NCBI GenBank assembly: GCA_004154925.1 | Contig: QJNS01000244.1 | Location: forward strand, 47,594-111,593 | Source of the DNA: Monosporascus cannonballus | Taxonomy: Eukaryota; Ascomycota; Sordariomycetes; Xylariales | Reading direction: 5' to 3' | DNA length: 64,000 bases | Part shown: positions 36,300 to 47,805 of the stretch, piece by piece | Layout: every line of letters begins with the position of its first letter | Position numbering within the stretch: the stretch's first letter is position 1 | Translations under genes and position numbers: made by a program | Notes under the pieces: model-generated | What the model saw: the letters and a program-made list of their open reading frames with translations, nothing else | The model's database searches: none | Told to the model about the DNA's origin: nothing

Positions 36300-36520
36300 T
36301 GTTACGCTCTCTCTGTCTTAGGAAACAGCTTCTTTTTGCTCTTTCTTCCGTTGAGACACGACGTCTTATGACGTCCTATAACGTCTCCAGGCAGGAGACC
36401 AGGACCATATGTAAATAGACAGACTCAGACTTCCAGAGACTATTCCTTTTAGAGAACCATGAATTGATTAGGATTTGCTCTGACAATATATATCTTTATT
36501 AAAAATAATTTTAATAAATA
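36300..36520 (+). repeat. Undamaged LTR-like fragment, possibly family C
   Basis: A normal-GC patch starts TGTTACGCTCTC and shares short blocks with the family C solo LTR (CTCCAGGCAGGAGACCAG against CTCCAGAGATACCAGGAGACC). Its right end is unclear and no target duplication was found. It may be a truncated LTR. Confidence 0.4.
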
Positions 36521-36559
36521 GAGATTGTTACGTGAAATTATTTTCGATAAAAGAATTAC

Positions 36560-38275
36560 CTTTATTTTAAAGCTATACTAAAACATTAAAAATCGATTTA
36601 AATTATAAATTATTTAGCGTATTTAAATTTTAAATAAATAGGTAAATCGAATAATTAAATTAAATATTAAAAACGTATTTATATCATTATATTAATTATT
36701 AAGCAATTATTAAGTTTCGAAATTATTCATTATTTATTTAATTATTAATATCAATTACTATAAAAATATTAAAATACCTTTAACGAAAATATATTGTAAT
36801 TTTATATATAGATTATATAAAAAAGTATATAATAGGCGCGTTAATACTAAAGTAATATTTATATCGAAATCATTTATATAGTTACTGCGAAAACTAAAAT
36901 TCAAATTCAAATTCCTATAAAATTAAATGAGTAAATATTATAATTTAAAAAGTTAAAAAGATTAATTTTTGTAAAAACGTTTATCTAATTATAAAAAGTA
37001 TATAAACGAAAACACTTATTAAGGAATTTAATTTTAAATATATTAACCTTTGTCAAATCGATAAGAAAATTGTAATTTAGTTTTTTATATTTTTTATTCC
37101 AGTTAATATCGAATATTACTAAGGTTTATACGAAATTATATACGAAATAGAGAAAATCGTTAATATACGAAAAAAAAGAATTTACTTAATATTTAATAAA
37201 CTGGAAAAGTTACTCGAATTTCGAAAACATTTAAGAACATATAAAAAAACTTATAAATACTAAACGTTTATTAAGAAATTTTTATTAATAATATCGGAGA
37301 CATTTTACAAAACGCTTAAGTTAACGGTTTACTAATTAATAATTTCAAAATTAGCTCAATCGAAAGAAATTAAAATCGATATTAATGCGGTTATTTTAAC
37401 CGTAGATTATTTTTATTTTCGCTTAACATATTCGAATTTCTTTATTATTTCGATATTTTTAATATTACGATAAGGTATTTTTACACTTCAATGGTAAAGA
37501 ATTTACTATTATTCTAAAAACGATATAATTTATTAATAGCAAAACATAACGTTTTTCGGACCTGTTTTGTTTCGGATTTTAAATAATCTTTTTTATTATA
37601 AAATTTCTTATAGTTAATGTCGGACAGCTTTAAAACGTTATAAGGATTACCGTAATAATTATAATATACATCCTTTTTGAAATTACGAAGAGTTTTATAT
37701 TTTATCTCTTTTTTCTATATATCGAGAACAAAGAAAATATAACGAAATCTAGAGAAATAATTCGTTTTAATAAAAAAACTTTAATACGTTTACGTAAACG
37801 GATTTTTTATTATAATTAAATATAAGAGAGTAAAAAGAAAGTTTTTTTTAAGAGTAAAACATTTTCGCACGAAAGTTTTGAAAGAAAAAAAATTATATTA
37901 TAATTTAATAAGCTTAGATAGCTTAAAAACGATCGAGATAAAAAAAGCTAAATCAGATACAAATATTAATTACGGAATTAACTTAAACCATTTTTATACT
38001 TTAAATGTCTTAAATAATATAAAAAGAATTCAGGAACTCAAAAAATTTAAAAGATTAAATCGTTCAAATATTTTAAGCAAAAACTAAAATATATATATTC
38101 ATTAATTCTATAATTTAAATAACATTATTTATAGTATAACTTCGTTACTTAACTTACGCTTAATATTACGAAACGTAGTTAAATTATTTTATTACTTAAT
38201 TTCTTACGATATTTCTGCGAACATAAACTTGTACGACTAAGGTTTAATAGTTGGTTAAACCCTTTAGCCGTCACA
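36560..38275 (+). mobile_element. Truncated chromovirus D (3' end), heavily RIP-damaged
   Basis: From about 36590 the sequence matches element B from about 27827 (end of integrase) onward. A chromodomain remnant is readable near 37135-37260 (YEIEKIVNIR in one frame, YLINWKSYSNFENI in the next). An LTR of the A/B type ends the copy at 38275 with GGTTTAATAGTTGGTTAAACC...CCGTCACA. The 5' two thirds are missing. The 69-codon frame at 37878-38087 is an AT-rich chance frame. Confidence 0.7.
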
Positions 38276-38489
38276 CTTACGTATAAGTGACACCAGGAGA
38301 CACCGCTACAAGTCTCAAGTCTTGTATATATATGGCATAAGTATCACGGACGTTTGCTGGGCTACTAGATTGCAATATATCTAAGTTAACGTAGTGCAGG
38401 TCCTATTGTGCAGAATGGTGAGCTCTCCGCACAGTGCACACCGTCACAAAGCTTAGAAGTAGCAACCTCCATTCCATTTTGGCCGCCTA

Positions 38490-39740
38490 ATTATCTGAAC
38501 CAGGATCCCGCCAGCTCCTCGCGACCCTCCTCCAAGCCGATTTCCGCGGCTGCGAGCAGGAACTCCATGAACCCAGAGTTGGTCTCGAGGGTGTACTCGC
38601 CGTAGACGAGGTCGTCGTACGGCCGGTGGGGCATTGAGGCCGCGCGCTTTGTCGTACGACGCATTCGAGGAAGCTCATGCCCGGGTCGACCGCTTGGTTC
38701 CCGCCGGTGCCCCAGCTGTAGAGCACCACGCCGATGAACGAGTGGATGTCGAGGTACCAGCGCACGCGGCGGAAGGTGTCTAAGACCGAGCGGATGCTGC
38801 GCGTCTAGGGCTCCGAGAAGGGCGCCACGCCGTGGTACGTCAACGACTCTAGGTCGTCCGACGCCACGTTGGGCGCCACCTCGTCGTGGAACCGCGACAG
38901 ATCTCACGGCAAGTTGAAGTTCCGGTTCTGTGGTGTCCATCTGTTAGAACTCACCATATAGAGTTTGCCCCCAGGGCGACGGGAGTGTCGAGGCCATGTC
39001 TCAAACAGCTAAGTGCCCGACCAGAACTGGCGAAGTTCGCTGCGGCAACACGCCAAGAAGGGGTGGGGATAGCTCATGAACTCGCTTACCGGGTCGACTG
39101 CGCCCGCGGGGTTCCGGTTCTTTCGCCAGCAGCTGCCCGTCGCCTGGCCGTACACCACGCCGTCCGGGTTGCTCAGCGGCTGAACACGATGCCGGTTCCG
39201 AGCGGCGTGGCACGTCGCAGGCCTAGTGGGCGCGCCCGCCCCATGTGAGGCCCGAGCCATGCCGGTGCGGGTACAGCGGGTTGGCGAAGAAATATATCAG
39301 GTAGTCCGAGGAGCCACGCTCACGGGCGTGGATGGCCGCGTTGAGGTAGACGTGGTAGGCGTCGTTATTCTGCCGCCATTGCCGACGATCTTGCCGCCGA
39401 AGATGGTGGCGTTCTCGTGTGTCCGGCACGGCGTGGTGAAGGTCTCGAAGCCGTACCCCCGAGCAAGGCCCAGAAACGCCGAGTGGATCTCCGTGGTGCT
39501 GAGGATGCTGCCCAGGTCCGTCCCGTTTGGGTTCGCCCGAGGCCGCGTGGGAGATTTCGCCGTCCTCGAACCTGTCCCCCCTGCTAATGGTGTGGCGGCG
39601 CTACCACCACCTTGCCGCCGGGAGAGATGAGTTCTCCCGTGCGCGGACTCTTCCTGCAGGAGGCAGGGCCGCCGCCACTCCGACGAGGGACAAGGCGCCG
39701 TAGTTCCCCTTGAGCTTCGTCTTTTCTCCGCCCGAGGGCT
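38490..39740 (-). pseudogene. Broken M14 zinc metallocarboxypeptidase
   Basis: On the minus strand, pieces of an M14 carboxypeptidase appear in the right order but in changing frames: a signal-peptide-like ALSLVGVAAALP near 39690, FGGKIVGNGG, then AAIHARERGSSDYLIYFFAN (near 39340, with the zinc-binding H-x-x-E), NPDGVVYGQATGSCWRKNRN near 39170, WYLDIHSF near 38755 (third zinc ligand), and a C-terminal YGEYTLETNSGFMEFLLA near 38580 with the catalytic Glu. At least three frameshifts and one stop (TAG near 38803, a Gln in intact relatives) break it. GC content is high, so it decayed by indels more than by RIP. It was probably a secreted peptidase before loss. Confidence 0.8.
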
Positions 39741-39779
39741 AGTCTATCGCGAGCATTCGACGTCAGAGAAAGAGTTACT

Positions 39780-41033
39780 TACTGGAAGCATGAACATTTC
39801 TCGAGAAGGTCCCAGCCAGCCCTTTTTGTATGGTGACGAGACGGTGTACGCGTCAGTCGACCAAAAGATACCAAGATGATTTCGAGCTGCCTAGCTCACT
39901 TTCCAATCGGTTGACGGCATTTTCGCTGTCAATCTAACTGTCTCGGGGAGTCACACCGAGTGCGGCGCTCTCGTCATATTGGGACTACCAATTGATGGTT
40001 CGATCAGGGAGGCACGGATCTCGGCAAGCTACGTGATGCGGGAGAAGGAAGCAACTCTAGCGGGAGTTAGGGCCCGACATTGATTTTCGCGATTTATAAG
40101 ATAATTCCTTATTTCGTTCGGTATTCGGTATAATGTTTCGGCGCTGGCGGGCGTAGAGTTCATTGCTGTTTCGTGGGAACGGTTATCAAGGCTTGGCCTC
40201 TTGGCTCGGGATACAGAGTTATCTGCTCCAGTCTCCAGAGGTGCATCGGGGTGTCTGCGGTAAGCCTCATATCAGATTTATTCCAGAACGATCACGCGGG
40301 TCTGGAGGGGGGCCATGGCGTTTCAAAGCAGGACTTCGTTTCCGTCCGCATTCTTCAAGTGCTGGATGTTAGGCGGAGGGTAATGGAGCGGAAAGGCCGG
40401 GGTTCACTGGGTTGTCAGGTATAAAAGGCAGGTGTATATTAGAACTTCTTTAAATAGGCAACTAATACGCTTTGCATCGCCGCTGTCGATATCCCATGCC
40501 GGGGCCGTGCCCAGAATTCCCATTTAGACTACCTTGTAGCTAAGCAGCCCGTCCCTCCCAAGGTGGTGTCAGCGACCCGGCTGCAACATCAGAGATAACA
40601 AAAGTAAAGAGGGGAGCCTATTCTCCCCCGCCCAAACCGATGACCCACAGACGCCCGTCGTGCACCTGTGTGAGATGCAATGCAGTCGATATCTTCAAGG
40701 CCGAATGCTTGAAAATCTATATAAGAGGACCCTGCCTCGACTCCATTCGAGTACCTCTACAGGCGTATATATATATTAAGCCCCTGCCTCCGCGTGGGTA
40801 AACACTGCGCCGCCTAGAGAAACAGCGGGGATCTTTTTTGTTTTTTGTCGTAACGCATTACAATGCCAGCGTGTATAAGCACAAGTCGATTCGTTTGGCG
40901 TGTGGTCTTCTTGTATAGGCGTAAAGAGCACAGTAGGTGTGATTAGGAACTCGATGGAATTTGTAGGTGGGTAGGATAGACCGGAACAGGCAGATCCCCG
41001 GACTCGGGTAATAAACGACGGGATTGGGCTGCG
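39780..41033. other. Intergenic, no gene called
   Basis: There are short frames only. CTATATAAGAGG near 40718-40729 and a GTATATATATATTAAG run near 40764 could be core-promoter-like, but no gene follows in either direction except the 3' end of adenylate cyclase, which points toward this region. Confidence 0.4.
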
Positions 41034-44000
41034 TCATTCAGAGAGATCTGACATGTCTTCCTCGTAGAGAGGGCCGTATTTGGCTTTGTACTTCTCAAGC
41101 TCGGCCAGTTGTACGGCGAGATTATCAAGGATCACTGGCATGGGAGCGCGGAGATCCTCGAGCCTCTGGATGGGGCCGCTGCCCATGGCGATGTGACGCA
41201 TCGCAAGCGTGGATACGCAGGTCTACGGGAACATTAGTCTGTATCATACAACTACTGTGGATTCCATTGGCTTACCTCGATACGGCTCACTTGATGCTCC
41301 ATGAAGTTGAACAAGAACCGCTCCGTGACCTCGCCGCCGCGTTGCTTCATCCGCTCTAGCAGCTCAGTCTCCGGGGGCTGTAGGCCCCTTCCGGACGCCT
41401 CTTCGAGACTGCTGCAAAGCATCTCAAGTCGAAGGCTAACTTTCCATAACGCCCAGATGACTTCTGGCTCGAACCCGAGCTCGCTTCCCGCCTGCAGCGT
41501 GGCTGGCTTTGAATCAACCTCGGTTGTGGTAGAAGCGCTACTATGGTAGTCAATGCGACCTGCAAGGACATGTGGGTAGAGCGAGTAAATGTACTCGGGG
41601 TTTTCGAGGCCCTTGAGTTTCTTCTCGCCCATCTCTTTGACCTCGAAGCCCTGCGAGCTGAGCGACTTGAGCTCTCTCCTAATTGCAAGCGCCGTCGCGT
41701 CGTCATCGAAGGTGTCATCGGAACCCATCGAGCCGGTTTTATCGTTTTCTTGATAAGTCTCCAGACACCGCTGGATCTCGGAGATGAAATCGGCGGAGAC
41801 CGTGATCTGCCCGCCATCGGCGACAGCGGCGATACGCGAAGCCTTGTTCACCATGGGGCCAAAGTAATCCATCCGCCGAGTGACAGGATCAATCTCTGCT
41901 ACCGGCTCACCATAATGAATGCCCATTCTCACGGAGAGACCCTTGAAAATCAAGTTGTTGTCCTTGTCGTATATCTCCTGGCACGTGACAGAATTGAGCA
42001 CCTCGGACGGCCATTTCACCTCGAGCAGTTGCGTCTGGACGGCAAAGCACCACAATAAGGCCGACGTTGCTGTAGGGAAGGAAACCATAAAAGCATCGCC
42101 TTCCGTCTTGACTTCATAGCCACCGATTCTTCGAAGCTGGCGTCGCATGACCTCGTTGTGAAGCTTGATGGCGGATCTCATGGCAGACGGATACATTTCC
42201 CACAGGTTTGTCGAGTTCTTGATATCCGTGAAAACGATGGATGGCTTTTCAGTCGGGGCAGGGACTTCAGCTTCAAGCCGGTGCAGTGTTGAATCCTGAA
42301 CCTCGCCCTTGGCTTTTCTGCCTCTCTTGGCAGGGTACTGGAACTCGTCTGGGATGCCGGACGGGTATAGCGACATGCTCTGGCCTCTATGTAGACGCGC
42401 TGATCGTTCCTGCCGGCGTTTGAGATCGGAGACGCTGATCATCATTATCATGTTCTTCCCCGTTGAGCCGTACGCTATCGCAAGGTCTCGGAGTTTATGA
42501 GATGCACGCATGAGGTCACCCCGTTCCGACCGCGCCACATCAACGACCAGGCCTGGACTCAGATACTCCCATAATTCGCTTGTTGCAATGAGAATAGTCT
42601 CATCCTGGGGCGTGATTGACACGTGCGTAATGTGCGGGGCTGCTTGCACGACTGGTATCAAGTCGACGTACCCGAAAGCACGGGAAACCGGCAAGACGTC
42701 GTTTAGGCGGCCGTTGCGAGATACCCACCCTCCAGCGTCGCGGATACGCTGGCGCTCACTAGGTTCGGCCGGGTCATGCTTTCGGGTGAGCATCCTGTGG
42801 GAACCATCAGATTGGATGAGCATGGCTTGCACATCTCCAACATTAGCCACGAACAATTCTTGGGACTGGATGTAGGCGACAGTGGCGACGCCTCCGGACT
42901 TAAGATCTTCCTTGCTCATGACGATAGATGTTCCAGAACTACGATGCGAACCGATCGGTCTCTTTTCCGAATTATCGATTGCTATCGTAGCCAGATCTTT
43001 GTTCAGGGAGAGGAATGCACGCCTGAGTGCATCGATAGGCGTCTCATTCTGGCGTGTCTTCAAAGCCTTGAGCTCCAGGGTAAAAATGTGGCCAAAGTTC
43101 TCATGGAGGTACTTGGCTATCTTAGAGCCGCCACTAGAAAGCGCCTGGCCATTAAATAAGCCCAACAGAGTCTCGGAATCGGACGAGTTGAACCTCGGAA
43201 CAACAAGGTCAATGGTCGACAAATGCTCGTTCTTACCCATCGTATCCGCCATACCGTACGGCAAGTGGCCAGCTAGTGAACCGGAAGTCCTGACGCGGCG
43301 ATCTTCGCTCTGATCGGGAATACTCGGTTGTGTCAGTGTGACGTCCATCAATCCCAGCACGCGCAGATTCAACAGACGGCTGAAATCTGTATACTGTTCC
43401 CGATTAACTGAGCCCAGGCCTTGAGGACCTTGCTTAATCTCAAGTCGCTTATTGCCCGATAGATTAAGGAACCGCAGATTGGGATTCAGATTCCAGTTCC
43501 AGTCGTACGGCACGTTGGAAATGTTGTACTTGAGGTAATTGTTTCCGCAGTCCAGAACGGCAAGCTTCTTTGCCCTGGAGATGTCGGCCGGAAGATTCGT
43601 GAACTTGTTGCCGTTGATATGAAGGACTTGAAGCAAGCTGTACTCCTCAAGATCGTCGACAGGCAAGGTCGTCAGATCATTGCCAGACAGGTACAGCTCC
43701 ACCAACTGAGGCCAGCTCCTAATGCAGCGCTGTGGCATGTCGCTGAGATCATTATACGACAAATTGAGAATCCGCAGTTCACCCAAGAGGACGATCTGAT
43801 CGAACGCGTCGTCGTCGAGCTGATTGTCGGCCAAATAGAGGTTGCGTAAGGAGCCAGCAAAGGTGTTTGTCAGGCGGCCTGAGAGTCCGGAGTCTTTCCT
43901 CGGAGCAGCAGACGGACTCATGGTGCCATTTATGCTGCTTGCCGTAGTGCTGCGAGAAACAACTGATGTTTTGCGCCCGCCCTTGCCGTAAACGGAGACG

Positions 44001-47000
44001 ACAGAGCTCTTCCTGTCTGGGCCCCCCGGAACAGGAGATGGTCCCACGCTAAGGAGAGTACTTGATGAGTGACTCGGTCGTCGTGACCCGTCAGGAAGGT
44101 CCTCGGAACTAGATGTGCCTACGCTTAACTGTTTGTTATTGGCAGGCGGGCTCGAAGAGTCACCGGGCAGTTGAGGCGGCCGGGACGCCGGCTTGGGGAA
44201 ATTTTCGAGCACATTCGAAGAAGCGTTCAGAGTTTCCAACTTGTTGGCCCACCATATCTCCATAGGAAGCTTCCTGATGTTGTTTCCCCTGACATCGAGG
44301 AACCTCAGTTCTGTCAAACAACCGATTTCCGACGGAAGCACGCCAACAGCGTTATTGGCGATGCTGAAATGCTCCAATCTCCTCATGTTTCCAATGGTGT
44401 TGGGGAGAGACACGAAGTAGTTCCTGTCTAACACTAGACTCTCTAAATTGGTCAAGTGATTGAACGAGCCGTCTATGCTGGCTAGCTGGCAATTCGCTAA
44501 GTTCAGCATTTTCAAAGTGGGAACCGGCCCGGTGACCTCGAATTTCGTAAGGGGGTTAGAGTTTAGTTTGACAATCCGCACATGCTCGAAACCGCCGACA
44601 AACTGGGAGATCGAGTTGTGATCCACAGAAAGAATCTCCAGTTTGGGAATTTCGGACACTACATCGATGGCGGTCAGGGCGTTAAATTTCAGGTCCAGTT
44701 CGCGCAAGTTCGACAGTTGGCCCAACGTCGACGGCAACCAGCCCGCTAAACGGTTGTTGGTCATAACGAATTTCTCGAGACTTCCAAGGTTTCCGATACT
44801 TTCGGGGAGACTTCCGATGGAGTTGAAGCTGACGTCGATGTCGACGAGACTATCGAGATCACACAAGAACGAGGGGAAGACTTCTAGGAAATTAGACGAG
44901 ATATTCAGCGAACGGAGGGACCTGAAAGCATTGAAGTGCTGTGGAAGACTCTTTAGACGATTGTTGGACAGGTTCAACTTCAGCAGACCAGTTAATCTAC
45001 CGAGTTCCGCATGTTCAAGCTCCTCCAACCTGTTGTTTGCCACATCTAGGTATGTCAACCGAGTAGCTCTTGATATGCTGATGGGGAGCTTGCGAGCTTC
45101 ATTGTTCGCATACTTGATGTCTCGTAGTTGAGGGCACGCCTGGATGAAGTCGCGCGGGAGATCGAGGGAAAGGTTGCGGGAAAGATTCAGAGAAATGATG
45201 TCGGAGGTTTTGGAGTAAAGCGTGATGGGAATAGTTATTATGTTCCGGCCTGAAAGATCGACGTGGTTGAATTTGGTAACCCTTCCAAAGCTGAAATCGA
45301 GATGGGGAGCAGTGAAAGTGCTATCCCTCGCCGACAAGAACTGGAAGCGGCATAGGTAGCTGTTGTCCTCTCGGCCGATTTCCTCCAAACGGTCCTTCTC
45401 CTCGTAGCCAACCTGTTGCAACAGCCTCTTCTGCATTAGAAGAGGCTTCTCCAGGGCTGCCAATACACGGAACTGTTCATGCTTCTTTAGTACTATGTGG
45501 TAGTTCTCGAGACCATCGGAGACGTAGGTCTTCTTCAAAACCTGCGTCATCACGTCGGTCACCGTCGCGTTTAGGGCAAGTTGGATCGTAGCGAACGTGC
45601 CGTCGGACCGGAACACCCGTATGCAATGCGGCGCAACCCTCTCCTCCGGCCGCGGTGGAGTCCCGACATCATCTACCTCATTCGCATCAGCATCTCTCTC
45701 CTCGGCGGTACGACGAACGGCCCAACTATCAGGCGCATTCCAGGCCCCACTTCCCAGGCTGTGCATCGCAGGTTCGTGAAGGGGATCGTGCTCGGGAGAA
45801 TGGAACAGGTTAGGATCCATCGGTGTGAGGGGTGGCGGCTGTGCTAGAATACCTTCCATGTCGTTGAGATTGGTGTCGAGGACAAACGCTCTCCCATCGT
45901 CATTCCTGTCGGTCGGCCCAATATGCTCCTCGGGGTCATCGTACGCCTTATGCTGGCGGCCTTTCTTGGAAAAGGGAAACTTGTTGTTGAACGTAGCCTG
46001 CCGAGAAGTATTAGGTCGAGGAGACAGCACGACTTCGACAGGATCGAGGTTGGGTAGAGGCTTGTTGAGGTTTGGCTGGGTGAGATCCTGGCGAGACGAG
46101 GAATGGATTAGCGAGCGGGCAGACCCCGGCATGTTTTTGAGACGAGAGCCATGTTGCCCGTCGTCCTTATTCTTCCGACGAATGCGATCGAAAATGCCAC
46201 GCTTCGTTTGAGGGCCGGGAGAGGTTGGCCCCTCGACCGACGCAACCCGGCCGCTATGGTGACTCGGCGTCGGACTTTGCGCCCTCGACCGCATCGCGCT
46301 GGTCGTGGATCCGCCTCCCTCCCTCGGGATGGAATTGCTCCAAGAGGAATCCTCGCGACTCTGAACCGGCCTCAGCGAATGAGGGTCTTCGTTGCTCTTG
46401 TTATGGCGATGATGATGGCCGGGCAGGTGGACGATAGAATGGCCGGGGCGACCGGAGTACGACGTCTTCGGAGGTATCTGCGCCGACACTTCTGGTGCGT
46501 AACGTTCCTTGTCTGGCCCAGTGAGCATGTCGCGAACTGGAGCCTCACCGTATTTAGCTATATCATTCAACTCTTGGTATAAGAATGGCACTACGTCGCT
46601 TGAAGGTACTGGGGTCCGCGGTCGCGAAGAGGATGGAGACGCTTCTCTCGTTTCTCTCGTGTGGTCCGTGGCATTAGAGTGGTTCCTTTCCCGTCGCGGC
46701 CGGTTGAAAGAGTAAGAGCGCTGGTCCTTTCCTTGGCTTGCTTGAGTACCGGGCGTCGGAAGGCTCGAATCAGAACCATCACGACCAGGAAACTCCTCCC
46801 CAAAGAACCCCTGCAGTTTCTTCAATCCGCCTCTCGATGCACTGTTCTTTGAACCCTGACTGCTCGCTGTTGTTGTGCTTGCCACGGAGGGGCGGCGATC
46901 ATCATTAAAATTACAGAACGGGGCATCTGGGGAGTCATTTCCCGACAGAAGTGGAGCCCCTCGCGACGCTTGGGCTGTTCGATACGCAGGCGATAACTGG

Positions 47001-47805
47001 GAGCCGTATGAAGTGCCGTTATCGCCCGAATCGTAATCGTTAAAGAAACTGACCCCATATGTGGGAGACGCGTTGGCACCAAGCGCGCTGCCGTTGCCAG
47101 GCATCCAGATATGGTGGGTGTTGGAGCCGGTAGTTGGAGATTCTCGTTGTATCTGCGGAACGCGACCGCCGGAGGGGTCCAACACGGCCAGATCGCGACG
47201 ATAGTTGGTAAGGTCACTCATGCGACGATGGTCAAGGAGTGGGCTGTTGGAGATGGTCGAGGCTGGTGATAAAACACGGGAACCGTCGGGGGTCACGGGC
47301 GAACTGTGGAGGTAAGAAGACTCTTCTTTGAAAGGCCTATGCGCAAGACGGATGCGAGATCCCCGTTGTCAGCTCAAAACGAACCCTCCTAACCTTGAAC
47401 AGCTCCTCCGCCTTCTTTTCTCATGTATATATCCGGACAAGCAGTAAGACACTTCCTCAATTCGACCCAAACAGCTCAACTCACTACATCGAGCAGGAGT
47501 TTCGGACGGGCCAGCTTCTGGATGCTAGGGCGCAGGCGCGGGCGAAAGCATATTCACGAATCCTAACCGCGGCCGCACCAGTGAGATGCCTTGGGGGACA
47601 GACGAATAGGAAAAAATGATTCTACCCACCTGATCTTGCCATTTTCGCCCGTCTTCAGCGGGTGAGGAGGTGCAGCCTTTCTGGAGGTGTTGGATAAGGA
47701 AGCCGAGCGACTAGGTAGGGTTGGTTTGGATGGCTTCACAGTGCCGCTCGACCGACTGCTGCTAGAGCTCGCAAAGGAGCTGATGCGCCCATCATCCCTC
47801 GTCAT
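41034..47805 (-). CDS. CYR1: Adenylate cyclase, 2130 aa
   Basis: Makes cAMP from ATP for PKA signalling at the membrane. Exons are 47805-47630, 47303-41276 and 41222-41034; the introns (326 and 53 bp) keep frame, and exon 1 gives the usual MTRDDGR start. Order: disordered Ser/Pro-rich N-terminus (1 to about 600); Ras-association domain (about 614-712); about twenty leucine-rich repeats (about 734-1350) with a Ser-rich insert; PP2C-like domain (about 1419-1687); class III cyclase domain (from about 1745) with metal-binding Asp in FTDIKNST and EGDAFM and the nucleotide-site segment YFGPMVNKASR; and a C-terminal tail (AMRHIAMGSG) in the third exon. The PP2C part has LFNGQ where active phosphatases have a DGHG motif, so it is probably regulatory. 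The length matches N. crassa CR-1 and M. oryzae MAC1. Confidence 0.97.

Noticed and set aside
37878..38087. 69-codon open frame in AT-rich DNA
   Set aside because: Its Lys/Asn/Leu/Ile-rich composition is what RIP-damaged DNA gives by chance; it overlaps the end of truncated element D.
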